64,000 bases of DNA from 40CM-2-70-7 sp035631315 (GCA_035631315.1 DASQIZ010000035.1:17190-81189); one strand, 5' to 3'; counted from the first letter of the stretch, positions 24,434 to 33,035 are shown. A program made the numbers and translations. The notes: generated from the sequence alone by a model not told the origin.

Positions 24434-24694
24434 ATGAAGGGCACTGTGTTGGCTTTGGCGGCCGTCCTGACGTTGGGCAGCACCGCGCTGGGTATGCAGG
24501 GAATGGCTTCGGAATGGGCGACCGCCCAGGATGAGGGCGCCATGGCGGCGGCTCCCCGGGCCACCCCCGGTCCCGCGGCCCACATCTGGCTGGGGGGAAC
24601 CCTGCCGGCGATTACCGTGACGGCGCAGGCCTATTCGGCGGTGGTCATGACCACCCCCGAGGCCCCCCTGACGGTCCCCAGGCACCGCGCCTGA
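24434..24694 (+). CDS. Small exported protein, unknown function
   Basis: From ATG 24434 (GGGAG at 24423-24427) the 86 residues start with a signal peptide, MKGTVLALAAVLTLGSTALG. A short Ala/Thr-rich mature part without known motifs follows. A longer in-frame start at 24392 would put a charged stretch before the signal and is unlikely. A strong terminator follows. Confidence 0.5.
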   Translation: MKGTVLALAAVLTLGSTALGMQGMASEWATAQDEGAMAAAPRATPGPAAHIWLGGTLPAITVTAQAYSAVVMTTPEAPLTVPRHRA

Positions 24695-24718
24695 CCGAAA
24701 CCGGAAACCGGGACTCCC

Positions 24719-24764
24719 AAACCCCCGTAGGATTCAGCAGTTTACGAATCCCGCGGGGGTTTCT
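24719..24764 (+). terminator. Intrinsic terminator
   Basis: AAACCCCCG (24719-24727) pairs with CGGGGGTTT (24754-24762), and inside it GGATTC (24730-24735) pairs with GAATCC (24746-24751). The T-run is short (TTTC). It separates the small exported protein from the next gene. Confidence 0.8.
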
Positions 24765-24782
24765 CGCAGGAGGAGGCGGTTT

Positions 24783-25817
24783 ATGACGATGAAAAGCTTC
24801 TGGATGAAGTGGCGCGCGGAACTCCTCCGCGGCTCTGTCATCTTCGTGGTCGTGGTCGGGCTCGGCCTGGCCCTCGTGTCGGCCTTTCACTCCGGGGTCG
24901 CCCGTCTGAAGTCCACCACGGGGAACGGCCTCGCGGCACTCGCGCAGGGATTCGGCGCCAGCTTCGGCGGGGACTTCGACGCCCCCGGCCGAAACCACGG
25001 CGATCCGTGGTCCTGGCACTCGACACTGACGCCGGGCCAGACGCTCGCGATCCGCGACCTCTCGGGACCCATCGAGGTGACCGCGGCCCCGGGGAACGAG
25101 ACCGTGGTGACGGCGGAAAAAAGCTGGCTCAACTCGGATCCGAACAGCGTCACCGTACAAGCGGTACCGACATCCGCGGGCACGATGATTTGCGCGGTCT
25201 GGCCCGGCTCGACCGAGGGTGAATGCTCGTCCGGTCACAATTTCAACGTGCACATGAACGGCCGTCAGCATAACGACGTCGCCGTGAAGTTCGTCGTTCA
25301 GCTTGCGCGCGGCGTGAAGATCGACGTCGGCGGCATCAGTGGCGATGTCCAGATCGAAGGGGCGACAGCCGGCGTGACGGCGAACACCGTCTCAGGCGAT
25401 CTCTCGATCCAGACCAGCTCCTGGCCCGTGGACCTCAACACGGTGAGCGGGGACATTTCGGTCACCACCGGCAGCCCGGGCGGCGATGCCGCGAAGGTCC
25501 ACTCCGTTTCGGGGGACGTGCACTTCAACATGCCTCCCAATCCGGATGTGACCGTGAGAGCGACCACGGTGAGCGGCGATGTCGGGGACGACTTCGACCT
25601 CCCCGTGCAGGAGGCGAAGTACACCAACTCGCAGTCGCTGAACGGGACGATCGGGAAGGGCGGCGCGCAGCTCGAGCTCGTCACCGTCAGTGGCGACATC
25701 AATCTGGGCAAGGCGACGACGGCGACCGTGCTGATCGGGAAGCGGGCGAAGGGTGTGACGGTGGTGAACGGCACGCCGGCACCGGCCGCGGCTCCCACGC
25801 CTCCGGCCAAGCCTTAG
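24783..25817 (+). CDS. Membrane-anchored DUF4097-type repeat protein
   Basis: The 344-residue protein has one N-terminal transmembrane segment (GSVIFVVVVGLGLALVSAF). The extracytoplasmic part carries a repeating strand motif: VSGDL, VSGDIS, VSGDVH, VSGDVG and VSGDIN spaced about 20-30 residues, as in DUF4097 right-handed beta-solenoid proteins. The tail is Ala/Pro-rich. The function is unknown; related proteins are often near regulators. AGGAGG precedes the ATG. Its TAG overlaps the convergent response-regulator stop by 4 nt. Confidence 0.8.
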   Translation: MTMKSFWMKWRAELLRGSVIFVVVVGLGLALVSAFHSGVARLKSTTGNGLAALAQGFGASFGGDFDAPGRNHGDPWSWHSTLTPGQTLAIRDLSGPIEVTAAPGNETVVTAEKSWLNSDPNSVTVQAVPTSAGTMICAVWPGSTEGECSSGHNFNVHMNGRQHNDVAVKFVVQLARGVKIDVGGISGDVQIEGATAGVTANTVSGDLSIQTSSWPVDLNTVSGDISVTTGSPGGDAAKVHSVSGDVHFNMPPNPDVTVRATTVSGDVGDDFDLPVQEAKYTNSQSLNGTIGKGGAQLELVTVSGDINLGKATTATVLIGKRAKGVTVVNGTPAPAAAPTPPAKP

Positions 25818-26176
25818 ACGAGGTATCCCTTCACGGCCGCGGCGAACCCGCGAACGTCGATGGGTTTCGGCAGGAAGCCGTCGAATCCGGCGGCGTGAAT
25901 CCGGTCCCGCTCGTCGGGCGCCGATCCACCACTCAGGGCGACCACCTTCAGAGGTTGGCCGCCCTGAACGTTTCGGGCCGCATCGAGCAGGGCGAACCCG
26001 TCCCGGCCTGGAATCTGAATGTCGAGGAGGAGCAGGTCGGGGCGGCGTTCCGAAAGCAGGGTCTCGAGCTCGTCGCCTGACTCGCGATCGACGACCTCAT
26101 GTCCCGCGGACTTGAGGAGTGCCGCGCCCAACCGCCGGACGGTCGGATCGTCGTCCACCATCACGATGTACGCCAC
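25814..26176 (-). CDS. Single-domain response regulator (CheY-like)
   Basis: The 120 residues are a receiver domain only: acidic triad DDD (residues 8-10), phospho-acceptor in LLLLDIQIPGRDG, conserved Ser in VALSGGS and Lys in FLPKPID. There is no output domain and no histidine kinase nearby, so it must act by protein contact. The GTG start at 26176 has a TAGTAT box 8 nt upstream and no Shine-Dalgarno. Confidence 0.93.
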   Translation of the reverse strand: MAYIVMVDDDPTVRRLGAALLKSAGHEVVDRESGDELETLLSERRPDLLLLDIQIPGRDGFALLDAARNVQGGQPLKVVALSGGSAPDERDRIHAAGFDGFLPKPIDVRGFAAAVKGYLV

Positions 26177-26184
26177 GCTTTACA

Positions 26185-26191
26185 ATACTAT
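26185..26191. promoter_or_regulatory. Shared divergent -10 region of the receiver gene and tyrA
   Basis: Only 24 bp (26177-26200) separate the two divergent start codons. TACTAT on the plus strand (26186-26191) is 9 nt before the tyrA ATG. TAGTAT on the minus strand (26190-26185) is 8 nt before the GTG of the receiver gene. TACAAT (26181-26186) is a second plus-strand candidate. Neither gene has room for a leader with a Shine-Dalgarno. Confidence 0.5.
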
Positions 26192-26200
26192 TTTTCTCTC

Positions 26201-27058
26201 ATGCGACCTAACAGCCTCGGCATCCTGGGACTCGGCGCCATCGGGGGATCGTTGGCGCGCCAGGCCAAGGCCGCCGGGATTCCGCGCGTGCTCGGCTGGA
26301 GCCCGGAGCCCGCGGAGCGCGTCGCGGCCGTGAAGCAGGGCGCACTCGATGACGCGCCGCACGCGGCGGCAGACGTCGCGGGCCGGGTGGACCTCCTCGT
26401 GCTCGCCGCGCCGCCGGCGGCGAATCTCGAGCTCCTGGATCGACTCGCGCCGCGACTCGGACCTGATTGTGTGGTTACCGACGTCGGCGCGGTGAAGCGC
26501 GCGATCGTATCGAAGGCGGAAGCGCTTGGGCTGGGGAGCCGGTTCGCCGGGTCCCATCCGCTCGCCGGCACGGAGCGGAATGGGTTCGACGCCTCCCGCG
26601 CCGACCTCTTTCAGCGGGCGGTGGTCTACGTGACGCCGGCGCACCAGGGGGAGGGGACGGCCCGGGAGGTCGCGCATTTCTGGGAGTCTGTCTGCGGGGC
26701 GCATGCCGTGGTGCTCGACGCCGCTGCCCATGACGCCCAGCTCGCGGTCACGAGCCATTTGCCCCAAGTGGTGTCCTCTTTGCTCGGGCTTTACCTGGCC
26801 CGGCATCTCCCCAGCGGGGCGAGCCTCGGTCCGGGGGCGCGGGACACCACGCGCCTGGCGGGTTCCGAGCCTGGCCTGTGGACGGAGATTCTGCTCCTCA
26901 ATAGAGACGCCGTGCTACCCGCGCTCCGGGCGCTCGAAGAGCCGCTGGGCGAATTGGAACGGGCCTTGGAATCGGGGGACCGTGACATGCTGAAGGCCTG
27001 GTTGACCCGGGCTTCGGAATGGCGCCGTGGGCTGGACCGCACCGGTCGCGAGCCTTAA
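26201..27058 (+). CDS. tyrA: Prephenate dehydrogenase
   Basis: TyrA oxidises and decarboxylates prephenate to hydroxyphenylpyruvate in tyrosine synthesis; a cyclohexadienyl specificity is also possible. The 285-residue protein has an N-terminal NAD-binding motif ILGLGAIGGSLA, then TDVGAVK, and the catalytic SHPLAGTERNGFDAS. A longer open frame upstream belongs to the antisense of the receiver gene, so ATG 26201 is chosen. Confidence 0.92.
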   Translation: MRPNSLGILGLGAIGGSLARQAKAAGIPRVLGWSPEPAERVAAVKQGALDDAPHAAADVAGRVDLLVLAAPPAANLELLDRLAPRLGPDCVVTDVGAVKRAIVSKAEALGLGSRFAGSHPLAGTERNGFDASRADLFQRAVVYVTPAHQGEGTAREVAHFWESVCGAHAVVLDAAAHDAQLAVTSHLPQVVSSLLGLYLARHLPSGASLGPGARDTTRLAGSEPGLWTEILLLNRDAVLPALRALEEPLGELERALESGDRDMLKAWLTRASEWRRGLDRTGREP

Positions 27059-27071
27059 TGTTGCGCGCTCC

Positions 27072-29579
27072 GTGAGCGATCTCCTTTCCATTCTCAATGA
27101 AGAGCTGAAGGACAAGTACGTCCTCCAGCGGGAGCTGGGTCGCGGCGGAATGGCCACGGTGTTCTACGCCGAGGACGTGAAGCACGGGCGCGGCGTGGCC
27201 ATCAAGGTGCTGCACCCCGATGTCGCCGCGTCGATGGGGCAGGACCGGTTTCTCCGCGAAATCGAAATCGCCGCCAAGCTGCAGCATCCCCACATCCTGG
27301 GGCTCTACGACTCAGGTGCCGCGGGCAATCATTTCTACTATGTGATGCCGTTCGTGGAGGGCGAGTCTCTTCGCGACCGGCTGGACCGCGAGAAGCAGCT
27401 CGGCCAGGAAGACGTTCTCAAGATCACGGCCCAGGTCGCGAGCGCGCTCGGCTACGCCCACGCCCGAGGCGTGGTGCATCGCGACATCAAGCCCGAAAAC
27501 ATCATGCTGTCGGGGGACACGGCGATCGTCGCCGACTTCGGGATCGCGCGCACCGAGGGGGGCGGGCACTCCCTGACGCAGACCGGGACGATCATCGGAA
27601 CGCCGACGTACATGAGCCCGGAGCAGGGGACGGGCAGCCCCGACATCGACGGCCGGACGGATCAGTACAGCCTCGCGTGCGTCGTGTACGAAATGCTGGT
27701 CGGCGCGCCGCCCTTTACGGGGCCGACGGTGCAGGCGGTGATCGCCCGGCATTCAATGGATCTCGTCTCGCCGCCGTCGATCGTGCGCGAGTCGATTCCG
27801 GACACCATGGAGACGGCGCTCCTCAAGGCGCTGTCGAAGACGCCCGCCGATCGCTATCCCACCGTCGTCATGTTCGCCGAGGCGCTGGGACGGCCCTCGA
27901 ACATCACCGCGTCGCAGCGGCGCCGGACGATGGGGGGCATGCCGGCAGAGGGGGCGCGCCGGGCACCGCCCTGGAAGCTGATCGCGGGCGCAGCCGGGGG
28001 CGTGGCGGTCCTGGCGATTGCGTTCATCCTGTTTCGCGGCCGGGGCGGGCGCTCGATTGGTGGGACACTCGAGGGACCTGACCCGCGGAAGATTGCGGTT
28101 CTCTACTTCACGGACCGGTCGAGCGGGAAGTCATTGGGTTACGTCGCCGACGGCATGACGGAAGCGTTGATCCACGAGCTGGCGACCGTTCAGACGCTCA
28201 AGGTGATTTCCCCGAACGGTGTGGCGCCGTACCGGGGCACCACCGTGCGCCAGGATAGCATCGCCAAGGCCCTCAGTGTCGGAACGATCGTGTCCGGCGC
28301 GGTGGACCAGATCGGCGATTCGCTGCTCCTGTCGGTCTCCATGTCGAACGCGGTGAACGGCAACGAACTGGGGAGCGCCCGCCTCGTCGCCCCCAAAGGC
28401 AACGTACTCGCCCTGCAGGACACGCTCGCCAAGGAAGTTGCGCGCGTTTTGCGGCCTCAGCTCGGGCAGGAAGTGGAGCAGGTGGTTTCTCGCGCGGGAA
28501 CAGGGAATAAGGAAGCGTGGGACCTGGTGGAGCAGGCAGCGGGGTTCGATCGGCAGGTCGAGCCGCTGCTCGCGTCGAACGACACTGCGGCGGCGGCACG
28601 GGCCCTCGCGAACGCGGACTCGGTGCTGGCGAAGGCCTCCCACCTCGATGCGAGATGGACGACGCCCGTGATCGAGCGTGGGTGGATCGCCTGGCATCAG
28701 CGGCATGTGAAGGGAATGCAGGCCGCCGACTCATGGACGAAGCAGGGCATTGATTTCGCCGATCAGGCACTCAAGATCGGGCCTGATTCCGCGGCACTCC
28801 ACCTGCGCGGCACCATGCGGTACGTCCGGTACCTCCTCAACCTGGATCCCGGTCCGCTGAAGAACAGCGACCAGTTGCTGGCTGCCGCCGGGCAGGACCT
28901 GACCGCCGGCGGGGAGGACCTGGCGAATCCGCGGCGAGCGGAAGCCCTCACCCTGCTGGCGCACCTCGAGGCGCGGATTTCCGAGGGGGCCCAGGCCAAG
29001 GTGTTCGCCTCGCAAGCGTACGACGCCGACCCGTATCTGTCGGACGCGAACGAGACGGTCTGGATGCTGTACGCGACGTCGCTGGATCTGGGGGACCGGA
29101 CCGAGTCGTCTCGCTGGTGCCAGGAAGGCAGCCGCCGTTTCCCCAACGATTCGTATTTTACCGAGTGCCAGATTTCGCTTACTGCGCTGAAGGGTGGTCC
29201 CAAACCGGACATCCCGAAGCTCTGGAAGCTCCTGGACCAGAACGTCCAGCAGTATCAGCCGGCCGACCGGGATTTCCGGAGGTATCGCGGGTCGCTGTTG
29301 GTGGCGATGGGGATCGCGAATGCGGGGTTGAAGGACAGCGCGCGCAATGTCGCCATGCGCGCCCGCGCCGGGTGGAACAACGATCCGGCCGGTGATCTGT
29401 TCTACATCGAGATGTTTCTGCGCAATCTTCTCGGCGACCGGTCGGAGGCTCTGGACCTGCTCGCCAGGTATCTCGCGAAGAATCCCCAGGAACGCCCCAA
29501 CGTCGCGAAGGATCGTACCTGGTGGCTCGACGGACTCCGCGACGACCCGAAGTTCAAAGCGCTCGTAGGATCCCGCTGA
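27072..29579 (+). CDS. Ser/Thr protein kinase with TolB/FlgO-like and TPR-like region
   Basis: GTG 27072 starts the typical MSDLLSILNEELKDKYVLQR and is preferred over GTG 27027, which lies inside tyrA. The kinase domain (about 1-270) has GRGGMATVF, VVHRDIKPEN, ADFGIAR and TPTYMSPEQ. One transmembrane helix follows (LIAGAAGGVAVLAIAFILF). The outer part begins with a TolB/FlgO-like domain (KIAVLYFTDRSSGKSLGYVA) and then helical TPR-like repeats to residue 835. Such kinases probably sense envelope signals; targets cannot be told from sequence. Confidence 0.92.
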   Translation: MSDLLSILNEELKDKYVLQRELGRGGMATVFYAEDVKHGRGVAIKVLHPDVAASMGQDRFLREIEIAAKLQHPHILGLYDSGAAGNHFYYVMPFVEGESLRDRLDREKQLGQEDVLKITAQVASALGYAHARGVVHRDIKPENIMLSGDTAIVADFGIARTEGGGHSLTQTGTIIGTPTYMSPEQGTGSPDIDGRTDQYSLACVVYEMLVGAPPFTGPTVQAVIARHSMDLVSPPSIVRESIPDTMETALLKALSKTPADRYPTVVMFAEALGRPSNITASQRRRTMGGMPAEGARRAPPWKLIAGAAGGVAVLAIAFILFRGRGGRSIGGTLEGPDPRKIAVLYFTDRSSGKSLGYVADGMTEALIHELATVQTLKVISPNGVAPYRGTTVRQDSIAKALSVGTIVSGAVDQIGDSLLLSVSMSNAVNGNELGSARLVAPKGNVLALQDTLAKEVARVLRPQLGQEVEQVVSRAGTGNKEAWDLVEQAAGFDRQVEPLLASNDTAAAARALANADSVLAKASHLDARWTTPVIERGWIAWHQRHVKGMQAADSWTKQGIDFADQALKIGPDSAALHLRGTMRYVRYLLNLDPGPLKNSDQLLAAAGQDLTAGGEDLANPRRAEALTLLAHLEARISEGAQAKVFASQAYDADPYLSDANETVWMLYATSLDLGDRTESSRWCQEGSRRFPNDSYFTECQISLTALKGGPKPDIPKLWKLLDQNVQQYQPADRDFRRYRGSLLVAMGIANAGLKDSARNVAMRARAGWNNDPAGDLFYIEMFLRNLLGDRSEALDLLARYLAKNPQERPNVAKDRTWWLDGLRDDPKFKALVGSR

Positions 29580-29592
29580 CAGAAAGTGTGGG

Positions 29593-29627
29593 ACGCGCGC
29601 CCCAATATGGCGCGCGTGCCTCAGATT
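29593..29627 (+). terminator. Probable terminator after the kinase gene
   Basis: ACGCGCGCC (29593-29601) pairs with GGCGCGCGT (29609-29617) around a 7-nt loop. The T-stretch (ATTTT at 29624-29628) is separated by a few bases, so efficiency is uncertain. Confidence 0.5.
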
Positions 29628-29659
29628 TTCGTCCTGCCATTGCACGCTTTCGTCTGGCG

Positions 29660-29665
29660 TAGATT
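29660..29665 (+). promoter_or_regulatory. Candidate -10 of the lipoprotein gene
   Basis: TAGATT is a TANNNT hexamer 72 nt before the ATG. TTGCAC lies upstream but only 14 nt away, so the -35 is unclear. The leader between has an ordinary GAGGT Shine-Dalgarno. Confidence 0.3.
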
Positions 29666-29737
29666 GTGCTTCAACGCACAACTTTGATGCGTCTCGCCGT
29701 CATTCGTTTTCTCCTCTCGCGCCCGAGGTAACGACCG

Positions 29738-31012
29738 ATGCACATCGGCCGCCGTATCGCTCCCGTCCTGGCAGTCGCGCTCATCGCCGCGTGCGGTGAA
29801 GCGAAGTCTCCCCTGAATCCGACCGTGACCAGCAGAGCGCCAGCGCTGGCAGATCGCAATGCTGCTCCGAACAACACCTGCCAGTTCGGCTCTCTCACGA
29901 ATCTCGTGAACAAGTACTTCCCGAGCGCCGAAGCGTTTGTGGTGAAAACGATGGTGGGCAACATGCAGAAGGCCAAAGCCGGGACCACGACGGCTCAGAG
30001 CATCGGGTTCGACATCCTGGTCCACGTCGCGAACAATGTGACCGCCGGCAACACCGACGTCACCGACGGCGGCGCGCTGGTGAACGGGCTGATCGCATGC
30101 ATGTACACGAACGCCGCGGATCAGCCGCTGACGTTCCCCGAGGACTTCTCGGTGGCGCTCGATCCCAATCAGCATGGCGCCTTCGCGATCCGCGGCGGGG
30201 CGAATGATCCGACCGATCCCGTCGTCAACCGGCCGACCACCGCTCCGTTCTCCGGCGTGAAGCCGGTGAACGGCACGTGGACCGATCTCCTGGCCGGTAA
30301 CCCCGCACCGAATCGCATCCTGATCTACGGCCGCCCGGGCTCGACCACGACATCGTACGACTGGAAGGTCGTGCCGCGTTCGACGGTCTTCGCGGGCGGC
30401 GGCGCCGAGGTCGGTCTCTGCCTCGACGTGTCGACCAATCCGAAGTCGCTGATGCACGAGGAGAACGTCGGCCTGCTGCCGTTCCAGGATGCCGCGTTCC
30501 TCGATCCGGTGAGCTGCTCACCGTCCCTGGCGGCCGCCATCAAGCCCGGGTTCTTGAAGCAGCTGGCGAGCGCGGTCGGCTCGGTCTTCATGCCGAAGTC
30601 GCTCTACGCCAATCCGGGCGGTCTGGCGGGTTCGACCTCGGGGATTCACAGCGAATTCGGCCCGCTGGTGGTCGACAGCGGCGCCCCCGAGACTTTTGTG
30701 GTGCAGCCGAGCGACGTGAAGGTGAACGCGGTCATCAAACCGGCCGTGCAGGTGCTGGTGACCGACGCGAAGTCCGGTGATCCGATCCCGAACGTGGCCG
30801 TGACGGTGGTGGCCTTCAACAACAACGGCACGCCGGCGCAGCTGAATGGGACGCTGACGCAGGTCACCAACGGTGCCGGGATCGCGACCTTCAACGACCT
30901 GAGCCAGGTGAAGCCGGGCGGGTATCTCCTCACCGTGACGGGGTCGGTCGGTGGCCGGCCGGCGATTCAGGTGAACGGTGCGAGCTCGCTACGCTTCAAC
31001 GTCCATCCGTAA
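29738..31012 (+). CDS. Lipoprotein with C-terminal Ig-like domain
   Basis: The signal MHIGRRIAPVLAVALIAAC ends in a lipobox Cys. The mature protein (about 405 residues) is not recognised in its centre. The last about 100 residues (QVLVTDAKSGDPIPNVAVTV, then GIATFNDLSQVKPGGYLLTV) form an Ig-like or carboxypeptidase-regulatory-like beta domain. This suggests a surface or periplasmic adhesion or structural role. GAGGT lies 8 nt before the ATG, and a strong terminator follows. Confidence 0.75.
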   Translation: MHIGRRIAPVLAVALIAACGEAKSPLNPTVTSRAPALADRNAAPNNTCQFGSLTNLVNKYFPSAEAFVVKTMVGNMQKAKAGTTTAQSIGFDILVHVANNVTAGNTDVTDGGALVNGLIACMYTNAADQPLTFPEDFSVALDPNQHGAFAIRGGANDPTDPVVNRPTTAPFSGVKPVNGTWTDLLAGNPAPNRILIYGRPGSTTTSYDWKVVPRSTVFAGGGAEVGLCLDVSTNPKSLMHEENVGLLPFQDAAFLDPVSCSPSLAAAIKPGFLKQLASAVGSVFMPKSLYANPGGLAGSTSGIHSEFGPLVVDSGAPETFVVQPSDVKVNAVIKPAVQVLVTDAKSGDPIPNVAVTVVAFNNNGTPAQLNGTLTQVTNGAGIATFNDLSQVKPGGYLLTVTGSVGGRPAIQVNGASSLRFNVHP

Positions 31013-31035
31013 GCGGTATTCAGCCTGACGCATGC

Positions 31036-31070
31036 AAGGGCGGCTCTTCGGAGCCGCCCTTTTTCTTTTA
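31036..31070 (+). terminator. Strong intrinsic terminator
   Basis: AAGGGCGGCTC (31036-31046), tetraloop TTCG, GAGCCGCCCTT (31051-31061), then TTTCTTTT. It ends the lipoprotein transcript just 10 nt before the aroA start codon. Confidence 0.93.
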
Positions 31071-31074
31071 CCTT
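31069..31074 (+). promoter_or_regulatory. -10-like box 6 nt before aroA
   Basis: TACCTT lies directly after the terminator T-run and 6 nt before ATG 31081. There is no Shine-Dalgarno between. The -35 would have to lie in the terminator loop (TTCGGA at 31047-31052, 16 nt away). The short tandem TTTTACC repeat here makes the call uncertain. Confidence 0.35.
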
Positions 31075-31080
31075 TTACCT

Positions 31081-32355
31081 ATGCACGTGAGCGGAACGGT
31101 GACGCCCCCGGGCGACAAGAGCATCTCGCATCGCGCCCTCATGTGCGCTGCCCTCGCGTCCGGGAAGAGCGAGGTTACCGGGATCCTCGCCGGTGAGGAT
31201 GTGAAATCCACCGCCCGCGTCCTGCGCCAGCTCGGTGCCGAGATCACGACTGTGCGCGAGGGAAAGACCGTCACCATTCGGAGTCGACGACTCACGACTC
31301 CCGACTCCCGCCTCAACTGTGGCAACTCCGGCACGACCACGCGGCTTTTGCTCGGCATTCTGGCGGGGAAGGGCATCAAGGCGACGCTCACAGGGGACGC
31401 CTCCCTGCGCCGGCGCCCGATGCGTCGCGTGACCGACCCGCTCCGCGAGATGGGTGCGCGTATTCAGGAAAAGGACGGAGGCACGCTTCCAGCGACGCTC
31501 CGGGGCGGTCGGCTGCACACGATCGAGTACCGGTCACCGGTGGCATCGGCCCAAGTGAAGAGCGCGCTCCTGCTCGCCGGGCTGACAGGGGAAGTCGCGG
31601 TGACCGTGCAAGAGCCCGTGGCCTCGAGGGATCATACCGAGCGAATGCTCCGCTGGCTTGGAGAAGGTGTCGGGGGCCAGGGGTCAGGGGTCAGGTATGA
31701 ACCAACGGGTAACGAGATGCGGGGCTTTGCACTTTCCGTTCCGGGCGATCCCTCTTCGGCCGCGTTTCTCGCCGCGGCCGCGGTGTTGGCCGAGGGCGGG
31801 GAGCTTCGCATTCAGAACGTCTGTGTGAACCCGGGGCGCACGGGCTTTCTTCCGGTGCTCGCGCGCATGGGCGCGCCGGTCGACGTCACGAACGTCCGCG
31901 AAGTCGGGCCCGAGCCGGTTGCGGATCTGGTGGTGAAGCCCACGTCGCTGCGTGGCACCACGATCGAAGCGGCTGAGGTGCCTTCGCTCGTCGATGAGAT
32001 CCCGATCCTGGCGGTGCTCGCGAGCCGTGCCGCGGGAGAAACCGTGTTCCGGGGCGTCGGTGAGCTGCGGGTGAAGGAGAGTGACCGCCTGGAGATGATC
32101 GCCAGGAATCTCCGCGCGGTGGGTGCCGAGGCCGAGGCCAGGGGCGACGACCTGCACATTCGCGGTTCCTACCAACCGGCGCGGGGCTCGGTGGAAACCG
32201 CCAGGGATCACCGGTTGGCGATGGCGTTCGCGGTGCTGGGCACCATCCCCGGCGCGAACGTGAAGTTGTCGGAGCGGAAATCGGTGGCCGTGAGTTACCC
32301 GGACTTCTTCTCGGACCTCCGGAGGGTCGGTGGTGCTTCGCGTCGTCGCGATTGA
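31081..32355 (+). CDS. aroA: 3-phosphoshikimate 1-carboxyvinyltransferase (EPSP synthase)
   Basis: This shikimate-pathway enzyme joins PEP to shikimate 3-phosphate. The 424-residue protein shows GDKSISHRALM, the PEP-site motif LNCGNSGTTTRLL, and the C-terminal RVKESDRL and DHRLAMAFAVLG. Two heptamer-array segments are translated in frame (RRLTTPDSR before CGNSGTT, and GGQGSG near residue 200) at places where family members vary. Forms an operon with cmk, whose start lies inside it. tyrA is nearby in the same pathway. Confidence 0.96.
   Translation: MHVSGTVTPPGDKSISHRALMCAALASGKSEVTGILAGEDVKSTARVLRQLGAEITTVREGKTVTIRSRRLTTPDSRLNCGNSGTTTRLLLGILAGKGIKATLTGDASLRRRPMRRVTDPLREMGARIQEKDGGTLPATLRGGRLHTIEYRSPVASAQVKSALLLAGLTGEVAVTVQEPVASRDHTERMLRWLGEGVGGQGSGVRYEPTGNEMRGFALSVPGDPSSAAFLAAAAVLAEGGELRIQNVCVNPGRTGFLPVLARMGAPVDVTNVREVGPEPVADLVVKPTSLRGTTIEAAEVPSLVDEIPILAVLASRAAGETVFRGVGELRVKESDRLEMIARNLRAVGAEAEARGDDLHIRGSYQPARGSVETARDHRLAMAFAVLGTIPGANVKLSERKSVAVSYPDFFSDLRRVGGASRRRD
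31290..31317 (+). repeat. Heptamer array 1 in aroA
   Basis: Four 7-nt units of consensus ACTCCCG (first and last degenerate) lie just before the codons for the conserved CGNSGTT motif. GAGTCG at 31281-31286 is an inverted partial copy of the unit. Confidence 0.65.
31674..31694 (+). repeat. Heptamer array 2 in aroA
   Basis: Three 7-nt units of consensus GGGTCAG (the first has one change) are translated as Gly/Gln/Ser residues in the middle of the gene. Confidence 0.7.
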
Positions 32356-33013
32356 CGGCCCCGCAGCCTCCGGGAAGTCATCCACCGCCAAGGCGGTCGC
32401 CCGCGCTCTCGGGTGGACGCACCTCGACTCCGGCGCGCTCTATCGCGCACTGACGCTCGCCGCGCTCGACCACCTTGGCGGCGGGGCGTGGATCGAGTCC
32501 CGCATCGTCGGCCTCGCCGAGGAGCTGCCGGTCCGGTTGAACCTGGTGGGGACGGAATTCCGTCCGTCGGTCGCCGGCGTCGACGTTGGGGCTGCGATCC
32601 GCACGGAGCGCGTCACCGCCCGGGTCTCCGAGCTCGCCGCGCTTCCGGGGGTGCGGAAGTGGGTGAATGCGCAGCAGCGACAGGCCGCGAAGGAGCACCC
32701 GTCCGGCGTCGTGGTGGATGGACGGGACATCGGCACGGTGGTCTTCCCGGACGCGCCCGTGAAGGTCTTCCTGACTGCCACCCCCGAGGAGCGGGTCCGC
32801 CGGCGGATCACCCAGCGCGGGGAGCCCCTCGATGCCGAGCGCCTCATTCGCGAATCCCGGGCCCTTGCCGCGCGGGACGAGGCCGATTCGAAGCGGGCCG
32901 TCGCTCCCCTCAAGGCGTCCCCGGACGCGCTGCTCCTTGACTCCACGCGACTTTCGTTCGATGAGCAGGTCCAGCGGGTCGTAGCGCTGGCGCGGGAGTG
33001 GGCACTCCGCTAG
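32330..33013 (+). CDS. cmk: Cytidylate kinase
   Basis: It phosphorylates CMP and dCMP. P-loop GPAASGKSSTAKAVA, the CMP-binding LDSGALYRAL, and VVDGRDIGTVVFPDA with the lid RRRITQRGE are all present in 227 residues. The first GTG (32330) overlaps aroA by 26 nt; GTG 32333 is equivalent. The aroA-cmk-rpsA order is common in bacteria. Confidence 0.96.
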   Translation: MVLRVVAIDGPAASGKSSTAKAVARALGWTHLDSGALYRALTLAALDHLGGGAWIESRIVGLAEELPVRLNLVGTEFRPSVAGVDVGAAIRTERVTARVSELAALPGVRKWVNAQQRQAAKEHPSGVVVDGRDIGTVVFPDAPVKVFLTATPEERVRRRITQRGEPLDAERLIRESRALAARDEADSKRAVAPLKASPDALLLDSTRLSFDEQVQRVVALAREWALR

Positions 33014-33035
33014 GTTCCCCGTCCTGTTTGACGCC

